The notes: generated from the letters alone by a model not told the origin. A stretch of 44,268 nucleotides of DNA from Roseburia faecis (GCF_001406815.1 NZ_CVRR01000014.1:1-44268); one strand, 5' to 3'; positions 7,994 through 16,689 are shown, counted from the first letter of the stretch. Translations and numbers: made by a program.

Positions 7994-8977
7994 ATGGGGA
8001 AAAAAAGGATTATAATATTTGGAACGGGATCTATTAGTAAGTATCTAACAGAACACCTAAAAAGTGATGTGGAGATTATTGCATATCTGACTTCGGATGG
8101 AGCAGATGATATAAATGGTAAAACAGTCTTGCCATTGAATCAGTTACGGACGATAGAGTATGACTATATTGTTATAGCATTTGGAAATACACCCAAAGGA
8201 ATCGAGGTTCTGAAAGCGGAAAATGTGCCACCGGAGAAAATAGTAGGTTATGCATATAGTGGATCGGATTATGAAACGAATCTTTTGCAGAAGGAATGCG
8301 ATCGTCTTGTTCATGAGTGTTTATCGGATGAAAGAATACCAGAATTATTTGATCTGCCGCAGAAGAGATACTATGTGTGTGGGATGAATATTCAGGAAAA
8401 TCAGAATGTTATATCCAGAGATTATGTAAGAGAGCAGACCTTGTCTCTTTTAGCAGAGGAGATCGTACGAAAGAAAGTGCCGGGGAATGTGGCAGAGATC
8501 GGTGTATCACAAGGTATTCTGGCAAGAAAGATGAATATCTTGTTTCCGGACAGAACCTTATATCTGTTTGATACATACAATGGTCTGCCGGAAGAGGATA
8601 AAGCAAGAGCAGTCAGTCAGGGATGGGGAGAAAAACTCTATGCGCTCGGAGAGAGAGGAACGCCTGTTGAAAAAGTGTTAGAGATCATGCCCTACCGGGA
8701 CAGATGTGTGATAAAGCAGGGAAAATTTCCGGATACATTTGATTTACAGGGAGAATTGGCACTGGTCAGTCTGGATCTGGATTTTTATGAATCTACAAAA
8801 AGAGGACTTGAAGTTCTATATCCACATTTAAGTGAAGGGGGATATATTATGGTACATGATTATAATAACCTTGCGTTTACAGAAACAAAAAATGCAGTTA
8901 CAGAATTTTGTGATGAGCATCATGTTGCATGTGTACCAATTCCAGATGTGGCAGGAACGGTAGTATTAGTAAAGTAG
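7994..8977 (+). CDS. TylF-type SAM methyltransferase with N-terminal Rossmann domain
   Basis: This 327-residue protein has two parts. Residues about 1-90 form a small Rossmann-like domain opening with IIIFGTGSIS. Residues about 145-327 are a TylF/MycF (macrocin O-methyltransferase) domain, with AEIGVSQG at 167-174 for SAM binding, LFDTYNGLP around 191-199, and the DLDFYESTK and HDYN stretches that carry metal-binding acidic residues in the family. It probably O-methylates a sugar hydroxyl. I chose the ATG at 7994 because AGGAAAAGGAAA lies just upstream and it follows the preceding stop by one base; a longer start at 7967 would overlap that gene. Confidence 0.85.
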   Translation: MGKKRIIIFGTGSISKYLTEHLKSDVEIIAYLTSDGADDINGKTVLPLNQLRTIEYDYIVIAFGNTPKGIEVLKAENVPPEKIVGYAYSGSDYETNLLQKECDRLVHECLSDERIPELFDLPQKRYYVCGMNIQENQNVISRDYVREQTLSLLAEEIVRKKVPGNVAEIGVSQGILARKMNILFPDRTLYLFDTYNGLPEEDKARAVSQGWGEKLYALGERGTPVEKVLEIMPYRDRCVIKQGKFPDTFDLQGELALVSLDLDFYESTKRGLEVLYPHLSEGGYIMVHDYNNLAFTETKNAVTEFCDEHHVACVPIPDVAGTVVLVK

Positions 8978-8998
8978 TCAGAAGAGGGAGAATAGATT

Positions 8999-10111
8999 TT
9001 GATTGTTTATGTGAAGGAATGTCAATATGTTTCATTAAAAGACATAGTGACGTGGATAAAAAACGGAATTGCAGTTCAACCATTTAAGTCAAAAGCGGAT
9101 GTGAGGGAAAATGATGTAGTAATCATGTCAAATCGGGATGAAGATACGGATATTAGGTTAACGATGAACAATGTATTGATCTACGAGGACTTTTTTGAAA
9201 AAGTATCAAGTAGTATTATACAGGAATTTTGTTATAATCATGATTATTATTATTTAAAGAATGCTCTTTCACGCGCGAAGGAATCGGATATAACGACACT
9301 TATCTCAGGGGCATCTTATGGAGTTTTGGGAATAGATCCATCATATATTGAGAATACGGTAAATCTATCCTCTATTTCACAAGATTTGTATTATTCTTCA
9401 AGCTTGGTCAAGGGAGCGTGTGCGACGAACCTGAATATAAAAAATATAGTGTTTTGTGTTGGATATTATTATTTTTTTACAGATCTTTCAAGAACACAGA
9501 ATCAGGATGAAATTTTAAGGATATCAAAAGTGTACAAGCCATTACTTCATGACGAGCATCATTGTATATTACTTCCACCATGTAATAAAATGCTTTATGA
9601 GAGCAATATATTTGATATTGAAAAAGTTTTTGACCTATATACCTGGGGAGAATATACAAAAGGATTTTTTAATCAGAACAGACAAAGAAAAGATTTTGCT
9701 GCAAAAGAATGGGATGATAAATCAAAAAGTTGGTCGGAGTTGAGTTCCAGGGAGAAAATAGAGGCCGGTAAAAGGCGTGCAGAATTACATAACCGGAGTA
9801 TAAAAAGAGAATCCAGCTTTTTCGAAAATGTAACTATTTTACAAGATTTTCTGGATTTTTGTTCAAAAAGAGAAATAAATGTCTTATTTGTTATAACACC
9901 GGTTACATCCTATTACTTAGACTATCTGGATCCCGATTTTAAGTCTGAATTTTACAGGGTACTTAATGAAGTAAATGGAATTGTTCATCTTTTGGATCTG
10001 TCAGATAATAAAGAGTTTGTAGATGCGGATTTTAATGATACAGATCATTTGAATGATAGAGGAGCTAAGAAACTGACTTTAAATATTGTACAGGCATTAG
10101 CGGAAATGTAA
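8999..10111 (+). CDS. SGNH-hydrolase-like protein, possible acyltransferase or esterase
   Basis: This 370-residue protein starts with TTG, supported by AGAGGGAG at 8983-8990; no good ATG is near. No signal peptide or membrane segment is visible, so it is predicted cytosolic. ISGASYGVLG places Ser106 in a GDSL/SGNH block I setting, and FNDTDHLNDRGA near the C-terminus provides the matching Asp347-x2-His350. Together these suggest a Ser-Asp-His SGNH hydrolase fold, used by sugar O-acetylesterases and some O-acyltransferases. The base composition is strongly AT-rich, more so than the genes after it. It could transfer or remove an acyl group made by the upstream ACP pathway. Fold assignment is moderate; function is inferred. 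Confidence 0.65.
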   Translation: MIVYVKECQYVSLKDIVTWIKNGIAVQPFKSKADVRENDVVIMSNRDEDTDIRLTMNNVLIYEDFFEKVSSSIIQEFCYNHDYYYLKNALSRAKESDITTLISGASYGVLGIDPSYIENTVNLSSISQDLYYSSSLVKGACATNLNIKNIVFCVGYYYFFTDLSRTQNQDEILRISKVYKPLLHDEHHCILLPPCNKMLYESNIFDIEKVFDLYTWGEYTKGFFNQNRQRKDFAAKEWDDKSKSWSELSSREKIEAGKRRAELHNRSIKRESSFFENVTILQDFLDFCSKREINVLFVITPVTSYYLDYLDPDFKSEFYRVLNEVNGIVHLLDLSDNKEFVDADFNDTDHLNDRGAKKLTLNIVQALAEM

Positions 10112-10122
10112 GGGGGGATAAA

Positions 10123-11250
10123 ATGCTGCAAAGAGCATGTCCGGTATGTAATGGAACAAAACAGACCGTAATTCAGAACATAAAAATGAACGTACCGGAG
10201 GATTATCATCTTCCGGTGCAATATGATGTCGTAGCGTGTGCAGACTGTGGAATGGTCTATGCGGATACGGCAGCATCTATGGAAGATTATGACTGGTATT
10301 ATACACATTGCAACTTCTACGGTGATGACAGCAAGGATGACAACAGCGAACGCTATGACTGGATGGAAGAGCTGTTAGAGAAGTATCTGACGAAGGATTC
10401 GGTGATGTTAGAATTAGGAGCCGGCAACGGAAGATATGCCATAGCGTTAAAACGAAATGGATATGCTAGGATCACTGCCACCGATCCATCCGGGGAAATC
10501 GTTGAGCGGTTACAGAAGGCAGGTGTGAATGCCTATGTGACGAATATTTATGCTGATCCTGCATCGGACGAACAGGGAAAATATGATGCAGTATTCTTAT
10601 TTGAGGTAGCAGAGCATCTGCTTCTTCCGCAAAGAGGAATTGCGAATATCGCAGCGTTACTGCGGATGGGTGGATATTTTATGCTAAGTGTTCCCGATTA
10701 TTCGCTGATTGCGGAAGATACCTGCAATATTCCGAATTACTTTAATCTGGAGCATATCAATTATTTTTCCGAGGATTCCCTAGACACCCTGATGGCGCAG
10801 TATCAGTTAAAGCGTGTAGATCAAAAGAGGCTGGGAGCAGATCTGATACAGGTCTATAAGAAGACGACGGAAGAACTCATGCGGAAGAGGGATGAGAAAA
10901 CAGAGGCAGCAGTTAGACAGTATCTGAGCCGGCAGCAGGAACGTCAGGCACAGATTGAAGCGAAGGTCGGACAGTTACAGAAGCAGGAGAAGGAGTTATT
11001 CATTTTGGGAACCGGTTCTTATGTGATGAGCCTTCTTGCGACTACGGCATTAGGCGATTGTAAGATCCTTGGATTTGTCGATAACAACCGGATCAAGCAG
11101 GGGCGTGAGATGTATGGACGTCTGATCTATGCACCGGAGTATTTATTGGACAAGCATGGTACGGTAGTGATCTGTTCGATGCTCTATAGTACGCAGATCA
11201 AAAAGCAGTTAGAGGATATGCATACCGAAAACGAGATTGTAATTTTATAG
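10123..11250 (+). CDS. Class I SAM methyltransferase with N-terminal zinc-binding motif
   Basis: This 375-residue protein opens with a probable zinc site made of C6-x2-C9 and C39-x2-C42. The SAM-binding motif ELGAGNG is at residues 97-103, followed by the FEVAEHLLLP stretch of class I methyltransferases. The C-terminal part, after a charged, probably helical segment near 250-290, is a Rossmann-like domain with ILGTGSYVMS and a GFVDNN-x3-QG stretch. This three-part layout resembles NDP-hexose C-methyltransferases of the TylCIII type, though true C-methylation is not proven. It follows a GGGGGG ribosome binding site. Its 3' end is echoed by a short repeat at 12362, upstream of the aldolase gene. 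Confidence 0.82.
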   Translation: MLQRACPVCNGTKQTVIQNIKMNVPEDYHLPVQYDVVACADCGMVYADTAASMEDYDWYYTHCNFYGDDSKDDNSERYDWMEELLEKYLTKDSVMLELGAGNGRYAIALKRNGYARITATDPSGEIVERLQKAGVNAYVTNIYADPASDEQGKYDAVFLFEVAEHLLLPQRGIANIAALLRMGGYFMLSVPDYSLIAEDTCNIPNYFNLEHINYFSEDSLDTLMAQYQLKRVDQKRLGADLIQVYKKTTEELMRKRDEKTEAAVRQYLSRQQERQAQIEAKVGQLQKQEKELFILGTGSYVMSLLATTALGDCKILGFVDNNRIKQGREMYGRLIYAPEYLLDKHGTVVICSMLYSTQIKKQLEDMHTENEIVIL

Positions 11251-11256
11251 GGAGGA
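11227..11256 (+). repeat. Short repeat at methyltransferase 3' end, upstream copy
   Basis: The bases covering the last codons and stop of the methyltransferase plus the following ribosome binding site recur, with few changes, at 12362-12393. Both copies contain AAACGAGATTGT, then ATT and TATAGGG. The two copies bracket the FkbM gene. Confidence 0.6.
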
Positions 11257-11261
11257 TTTAT

Positions 11262-12344
11262 ATGGATACGAATAGAAAAGCAATAGAAAAGTTACTGACA
11301 GAAGAAAAGAGAGAGCTTTCGAATAAGCACTTATGGATCTGGGGTGCCGGTGATACGGCCGTTTTATACCAGCAGGGACTATCGAGAATTGAAGAGGAAG
11401 GATTCGTAATTGAAGGATATGTGGATTCAGATCCGAAAAAACAGGGAAATACGATTGGAACAAAACAGATTTGTGATCCGGAAGCATTATACAATATAGA
11501 AGATGTATGTGTTCTTATCTGCAGTATCCGTGAAGAAGTTTTGCATAGTGTAAAAGCAGAACTGGATAAAAGGAAGATTGAAAACTATTACCTGGATGAG
11601 GTGATTTTAAAGAATCATGCAAATGAGGTTTTAGCCTGCTATGATGCACTCGGGGATGAAAAGTCAAGAGAAGTATATGCAGGGATTATACAGTGGCGTG
11701 TTACAGGATGCAGGACACGCTATCCACTTAACATGACAGAGGATTACTTTGTATTAGATTCTTTTAAACGCAGTAATAAAGATGAGATATTTGTCGATTG
11801 TGGAGCTTATGTCGGAGATACGATTGAAAGTTATTGTGAAGTGAAAGGTAACAATTTTAAAAAGATTATTGCATTTGAAGCAGACCGGATTAATTACCAG
11901 AAGTTAGAGAAGAACATTGCACGGCTGAATCATGAATATGGATTATCAGATTCCCAGATTGTTATACATAATTGTGCAGTTGCGGATAAAATGGGAAAAA
12001 TTGTTTTTTCCAGATATGAGAACAATGATGGAATTGGCTCTAAGATTACCAATTATGAAGCTGAAGGAGACTGTGATGTTATCTGCCTGGATGAATATCT
12101 GAAAGAACCATATACCTTTTTGAAAGCAGATATTGAAAGCTTTGAATATCGTATGTTACAGGGAGCTAAAAAGAGTATTCAGGCAAACAGACCACTGTTA
12201 GCTATTTGTATTTATCATAGTTCGATTGATCTTTATAGTGTACCATTACTGGTAAAAGAAATTGTACCGGATTATAAGTTTGCCGTCAGACATCATGCGA
12301 CTGATCTTTCCGGAACTGTATTGTATGCATGGAGAGAAGTTTAG
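11262..12344 (+). CDS. FkbM-family methyltransferase with N-terminal Rossmann domain
   Basis: This 360-residue protein has a Rossmann-like N-terminal domain, with LWIWGAGDTA near residues 24-33 and GYVDSDPKKQG near 52-62, and a C-terminal FkbM-type methyltransferase domain starting at FVDCGAYVGD (177-186). The FEADRINYQKLEKN stretch and the FLKADIESFEYRMLQGA stretch are typical of FkbM enzymes, which O-methylate sugars and polyketides. RBS GGGAGGA precedes the ATG. A repeat flanking the gene suggests it was inserted between the upstream methyltransferase and the aldolase gene. The N-terminal domain resembles that of the two neighbouring methyltransferases. Confidence 0.85.
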   Translation: MDTNRKAIEKLLTEEKRELSNKHLWIWGAGDTAVLYQQGLSRIEEEGFVIEGYVDSDPKKQGNTIGTKQICDPEALYNIEDVCVLICSIREEVLHSVKAELDKRKIENYYLDEVILKNHANEVLACYDALGDEKSREVYAGIIQWRVTGCRTRYPLNMTEDYFVLDSFKRSNKDEIFVDCGAYVGDTIESYCEVKGNNFKKIIAFEADRINYQKLEKNIARLNHEYGLSDSQIVIHNCAVADKMGKIVFSRYENNDGIGSKITNYEAEGDCDVICLDEYLKEPYTFLKADIESFEYRMLQGAKKSIQANRPLLAICIYHSSIDLYSVPLLVKEIVPDYKFAVRHHATDLSGTVLYAWREV

Positions 12345-12361
12345 AAATTGGGCAGATATAT

Positions 12362-12393
12362 AGAAACGAGATTGTGATTCTATAGGGGGTGGA
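12362..12393 (+). repeat. Short repeat of methyltransferase 3' end, downstream copy
   Basis: AAACGAGATTGT, ATT and TATAGGG recur here from 11227-11256 with about two substitutions over 24 bases and one indel. The copy does not end a gene here: the FkbM stop is at 12342-12344. It looks like a relict of the end of the upstream methyltransferase, now serving as leader and ribosome binding site of the aldolase gene. Confidence 0.6.
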
Positions 12394-12399
12394 TACCAT

Positions 12400-14019
12400 A
12401 TGAAGAAAATGCAATTACTGGATTGTACGCTGCGTGACGGAGCATATATCGTAGATGCGAAGTTCGGAGTGCCGGCGATCAAGGGAATGATCAAGAAGTT
12501 ACAGGATGCCGGAGTGGATATTATCGAGTGTGGATGGCTGAAGAATGCACCACATGAGGAAGGCACTTCCTTTTACCATGTGCCGGAGGATCTGGAACAA
12601 TATCTGTTAAAGAGAAGAACGCATACGACCTATGTTGCAATGATCGACTGGGACAGATATGACCTGTCCTATCTGCCGCAGTGTGATGGAAAGTCCTTAG
12701 ATGCGATCCGGGTTGTTTTCCCACATGGAAAGCATAAGGAAGGAATTACGGTAGGAAAAGAAATTGCAAAAAAGGGATATCAGGTCTATTTTCAGGCAGC
12801 AAATACACTTGCCTATTCTGAGGAAGATTTGATCGATCTTGCAAGAGAGATGAATCAGGTACATCCGGTTGCAGTATCGGTGGTTGACACCTTTGGTGCA
12901 ATGTATCAGGAAGATTTAGAGCGGATCGTACAAGTCTTAGACTGTGAGCTGGATGCTGGGATCAAGCTGGGATTTCATTCTCATAATAACCAGCAGCTTT
13001 CCTTTGCATTGACGATGCATTTTGTCGAACTGTTGAAGGCTTCTAAAAGAGGCTGTATTGTGGATTCTAGTCTGTGCGGCATGGGACGTGGTGCAGGAAA
13101 TGCAACGACAGAGTTGGTCGCAAATTACTTAAACCGTAAGCAGCATGGTGATTATGATATGAATCAGATTATGGATGCGATCGACATGTATATGCAGTAT
13201 TTTCAGGAAAACTATACATGGGGGTATTCGACACCGTATTTTATTGCAGGAATGTATTGCTGTCATGTAAATAATATTGCTTATTTATTGAAAAATCATA
13301 GAACGAATGCGCTTGATATGCGCAATATCATTGAATCCCTGTCACCGGAAGAACGGCGGAAATATGATTATGATCTGCTGGAGGAAAAATATCTCGAGAA
13401 TCAGAACCGGATTGTGGATGATGATGCGGTAATGGAACAGTTAGAGCATGCACTGGCAAATCGGGAAGTAGTTCTCATTGCACCAGGAAAAACCAGCAGT
13501 ACAGACTGGAAGCAGATTACAGAATATATTCAGAGAACCAATGCCATTGTAATAGGAATCAATGCAATTAATCCAAATTATACTTTTGACTATTTGTATC
13601 TGATGAATACCGTTCGCTATAATTATGCGAAAGAAGTATATCCAAAACAGTTTGGCGAAGTACAGAAGATTTTGTTATCCAATATCAAGACGAGCCCGGA
13701 AGAAAAAGAAATGATTGTCAATTTTAACCGTGTGATTAAGCGCGGATGGGAGCATTTTGATAATGCGGTAATCAATGCGCTTCGGCTGCTGGACAAGCTT
13801 CATGTACAGAAAGTTTCTCTGGCTGGTTTTGATGGATTCAAACACAAGTATAATGAAAGTTATGCAGATGCGGCATTGCCGACGCTCAACCCGGATAATA
13901 AATGGGATGAATTAAACGAGGAAATCAATGATATGTTCCAGAATTTTAAGGCTTCTTCCAATATGAAGATTGCTTTTTTGACGGAAAGTATATTTGATCA
14001 TGGAGAACAGACAATATGA
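12400..14019 (+). CDS. DRE-TIM (HMGL-like) aldolase-domain protein with extra C-terminal domain
   Basis: This 539-residue protein starts with LDCTLRDG at residues 7-14, the signature of DRE-TIM metallolyases such as HMG-CoA lyase, isopropylmalate synthase and 4-hydroxy-2-oxovalerate aldolase. GFHSHNN at 191-197 supplies the metal-binding HxH, and the CGMGRGAGN stretch near 226-234 is also typical. The catalytic domain spans about 1-290. The rest, from about 340, is a second domain with VVLIAPGKTSS and a late GFDGFKHKYN stretch that I do not recognise. Members with this layout occur in polysaccharide loci. The stop overlaps the next gene as ATGA, linking it tightly to the nucleotidyltransferase. 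It may add or cleave a pyruvate-derived unit on a sugar; that is inference. Confidence 0.8.
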   Translation: MKKMQLLDCTLRDGAYIVDAKFGVPAIKGMIKKLQDAGVDIIECGWLKNAPHEEGTSFYHVPEDLEQYLLKRRTHTTYVAMIDWDRYDLSYLPQCDGKSLDAIRVVFPHGKHKEGITVGKEIAKKGYQVYFQAANTLAYSEEDLIDLAREMNQVHPVAVSVVDTFGAMYQEDLERIVQVLDCELDAGIKLGFHSHNNQQLSFALTMHFVELLKASKRGCIVDSSLCGMGRGAGNATTELVANYLNRKQHGDYDMNQIMDAIDMYMQYFQENYTWGYSTPYFIAGMYCCHVNNIAYLLKNHRTNALDMRNIIESLSPEERRKYDYDLLEEKYLENQNRIVDDDAVMEQLEHALANREVVLIAPGKTSSTDWKQITEYIQRTNAIVIGINAINPNYTFDYLYLMNTVRYNYAKEVYPKQFGEVQKILLSNIKTSPEEKEMIVNFNRVIKRGWEHFDNAVINALRLLDKLHVQKVSLAGFDGFKHKYNESYADAALPTLNPDNKWDELNEEINDMFQNFKASSNMKIAFLTESIFDHGEQTI

Positions 14020-14795
14020 AAGTAATCATCTTAGCAGGAGGTCTTCCAAGTACCCTCATCGAAGAGGACGAAAAGATGCCAAAACCGATGGCAGAGATTG
14101 GCGGTCGGCCGATGCTCTGGCACATTATGAAACAGTATGCGCATTATGGATACAATGATTTTATCATTTGCACCGGATACAAAGGAGAAGTGATTAAGGA
14201 TTACTTCATGAACTTTTATATCTACCAGTCTGACATCACAGTGGATTTACAGACCAATGAAGTGGAAATACATAGAAAACAGACAGAAGACTGGAAGGTT
14301 TCGATTGTGGATACCGGACTGCAGTCCTCGGTGATGGAGCGTCTAATCATGGTGCGTGAACTGGCAGGAGATGAGCCGGTTCTGGTGGCTTACGGAGATT
14401 GTCTGTCAGACATTGACATACAGGAAATGGTAGAAAGTCATCGCAGGCAGCAGTCGCTTGCTACAGTGGCAATTGCACATCCGACCGGCCGAAATGAGAT
14501 TCTTGCGCTTAATGAGCAGGGCTGTTATACTGGCACAAAGCAGGGAAAAAAGCAGAAACATTCCTGGGTAAATGCCTGCAGTATGGTATTGGAAGCACGC
14601 GCATTTGATTATCTTAAGGAAAATCAGGAGAATCATTTTGCATTGTCGCTTATGGATTGTCTGGCAGCACATGAGCCGGTTCAGACGTATCGCCACGAAG
14701 GCTTCTGGTCACCAGTTGAGACAATTCGTGACAAGACATTGATGGAAAACTTATGGGCACAGCATAAAGCACCGTGGAAGGTGTGGGAAGATTAA
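14016..14795 (+). CDS. RfbF-like sugar nucleotidyltransferase with atypical nucleotide-binding loop
   Basis: This 259-residue protein is a clear paralogue of glucose-1-phosphate cytidylyltransferase: PKPMAEIGGRPMLWHIMKQYAHYG and FWSPVETIRDK align with the copy at 15919. The normal nucleotide loop G-G-x-G-T-R is replaced by GGLPST at residues 8-13, so the triphosphate-binding residues differ. It is translationally coupled to the aldolase-like gene by an ATGA overlap and precedes the RfbG gene. The canonical RfbF is also present, so this copy probably activates another sugar-1-phosphate, perhaps the product of the aldolase, or has lost nucleotidyl transfer. Family is certain, activity is not. 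Confidence 0.75.
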   Translation: MKVIILAGGLPSTLIEEDEKMPKPMAEIGGRPMLWHIMKQYAHYGYNDFIICTGYKGEVIKDYFMNFYIYQSDITVDLQTNEVEIHRKQTEDWKVSIVDTGLQSSVMERLIMVRELAGDEPVLVAYGDCLSDIDIQEMVESHRRQQSLATVAIAHPTGRNEILALNEQGCYTGTKQGKKQKHSWVNACSMVLEARAFDYLKENQENHFALSLMDCLAAHEPVQTYRHEGFWSPVETIRDKTLMENLWAQHKAPWKVWED

Positions 14796-14843
14796 GCTTC
14801 ATCAGGGAAGATGGAGACAGAGAGAACCATGGAGGGTAAACAA

Positions 14844-15917
14844 ATGAAGTGGTTGGAATATTACAAAGGAAAAACGGTACTGGTGACGGGCCACACCGGT
14901 TTTAAGGGAAGCTGGCTATGTGTGATGCTGGAGATGGCAGGCGCAAAAGTGGTTGGCTATGCGCTGCCACCGGAAAAAGATGCCGTATTATTTGATTGTT
15001 CCGGTGCGGCAGAGCGGATGGTTTCTGTAGAGGGAGACATTCGTGACCGGGCACACTTGCAGGAAGTTTTTCACACGTATCAGCCGCAGGTCGTATTTCA
15101 TCTGGCGGCACAGCCGATTGTGCGGACAAGCTACGAGCAGCCGGTATATACATATGAGACCAATGTCATGGGGACAGTAAATCTGCTGGAATGCGTGCGA
15201 AACACCCCAGGGGTACAGTCCGTTTTAAATGTCACTACAGATAAAGTATACGAAAATAAAGAATGGGAGTGGGGGTATCGTGAGAATGATCCGCTGGATG
15301 GTTTTGATCCCTATTCCAACAGCAAGTCCTGTTCCGAGCTGGTGACGCACAGTTATAGAAAATCATTTCTGGATGAAAAAGGAATTGCGGTTTCGACGGC
15401 AAGAGCAGGAAATGTGATCGGCGGCGGAGATTTTTCGCGTGACCGCATTATTCCAGACTGTGTGAGATCTGCATTGCAGGGAGAAGAAATTATCATCCGG
15501 AATCCATACTCGATCCGGCCATTTCAACATGTGCTGGAACCGTTGGCAGCATATATGCAGATTGCGGCGGCACAGGCAATAGAGCACGAAAAAGCAGGAT
15601 ATTACAATGTGGGACCGGAAGAGTCTGACTGTGTCACAGTAGGCACGCTGGCGAGTTTATTCTGCAAGGCATGGGGCGATGGTCTGAAATGGAAAAATGT
15701 CTGTGAAGATGGACCACACGAGGCAAAATTTCTGAAACTGGACTGCTCACATATCAAGTATGCATTGGACTGGAAACCGTGTTGGGATATCCGCACGGCA
15801 ATCGAAAAAACCGTGGAATGGACGCGGGTATATGCAGCGCATGGGGATATCCGCGCATGCATGGAGACACAGATCAACGAATTTTTAGAGATGACCAGTG
15901 AAAAAGGGCAGATGTGA
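14844..15917 (+). CDS. rfbG: CDP-glucose 4,6-dehydratase
   Basis: This 357-residue extended SDR converts CDP-D-glucose to CDP-4-keto-6-deoxy-D-glucose using bound NAD+. The Rossmann motif TGHTGFKG is at residues 15-22, the FKGSW variant being characteristic of CDP-glucose 4,6-dehydratases. TTDKVYENKEW around 131-141 and Tyr157-x3-Lys161 form the active site. I place the start at the ATG at 14844, which has GGAGGG 7 bases upstream; an in-frame ATG at 14811 lacks a good site and would add an unconserved leader. One base separates it from rfbF. Length is typical. Confidence 0.93.
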   Translation: MKWLEYYKGKTVLVTGHTGFKGSWLCVMLEMAGAKVVGYALPPEKDAVLFDCSGAAERMVSVEGDIRDRAHLQEVFHTYQPQVVFHLAAQPIVRTSYEQPVYTYETNVMGTVNLLECVRNTPGVQSVLNVTTDKVYENKEWEWGYRENDPLDGFDPYSNSKSCSELVTHSYRKSFLDEKGIAVSTARAGNVIGGGDFSRDRIIPDCVRSALQGEEIIIRNPYSIRPFQHVLEPLAAYMQIAAAQAIEHEKAGYYNVGPEESDCVTVGTLASLFCKAWGDGLKWKNVCEDGPHEAKFLKLDCSHIKYALDWKPCWDIRTAIEKTVEWTRVYAAHGDIRACMETQINEFLEMTSEKGQM

Positions 15918-15918
15918 T

Positions 15919-16689
15919 ATGAAAGTAGTGATTTTAGCAGGGGGCAAGGGCACCCGCATCAGCGAAGAATCCCGGCTGCGTCCAAAGCCGATGGTTGAGA
16001 TTGGCGGAAAACCGATTTTGTGGCATATTATGCGGCAGTATGCCTCTTATGGATTTAACGAGTTTATCATATGCTGTGGGTACAAAGGGCATATGATCAA
16101 GGAATACTTTGTCAATTATTATCAGAATAACAGCCAGTTGGAAATTCGCCTGAAGGATCAGCAGGTGCAGGTCTTAAAAAAGAACAGCGAGCCATGGAAA
16201 GTGACCATGGTGGATACCGGATTGGAAACACTTACCGCAGGGCGTATTTTAAAGGTGCGCGATTACATCGGCGGGGAACCGTTTCTTCTGACTTATGGCG
16301 ATGGGGTGTCAGATGTAAACATCCGGGAGCTTATCGCATTTCACAAAAAGCAGGGAAAGACGGTGACGATTTCTACAACACAGCCGGAAGGGCGTTTCGG
16401 AGCATTGCGTCTGGACGATACCGGCAGTCAGGTGCTCGGTTTTAAAGAAAAGGCACGTGCGGATCAGGCGTGGGTGAATATCGGATTCATGGTGATGGAG
16501 CCGTCAGTGTATCCGTATCTGGGCGATGGAAGTACCATGTTAGAGACGTTGCCGTTTGAACGGCTTGCCGCAGATGGGCAGATGGCGGCATATAAGCATA
16601 TGGGCTTCTGGTCTCCGATGGATAACATTCATGACCGGGAATATTTACAGAAGCTTTGGGACAGTGGAAACGCACCATGGAAGGTGTAA
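15919..16689 (+). CDS. rfbF: Glucose-1-phosphate cytidylyltransferase
   Basis: This 256-residue enzyme makes CDP-glucose from CTP and glucose-1-phosphate. It has the intact loop AGGKGTR at residues 7-13, followed by PKPMVEIGGKPILWHI, and the LTYGDGVSDV stretch that binds metal and nucleotide. The start is the ATG at 15919, one base after the rfbG stop; an upstream in-frame ATG would overlap rfbG. The order here, rfbG before rfbF and rfbH, differs from the common rfbFGH order, perhaps because the atypical paralogue at 14016 occupies the first position. Confidence 0.93.
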   Translation: MKVVILAGGKGTRISEESRLRPKPMVEIGGKPILWHIMRQYASYGFNEFIICCGYKGHMIKEYFVNYYQNNSQLEIRLKDQQVQVLKKNSEPWKVTMVDTGLETLTAGRILKVRDYIGGEPFLLTYGDGVSDVNIRELIAFHKKQGKTVTISTTQPEGRFGALRLDDTGSQVLGFKEKARADQAWVNIGFMVMEPSVYPYLGDGSTMLETLPFERLAADGQMAAYKHMGFWSPMDNIHDREYLQKLWDSGNAPWKV

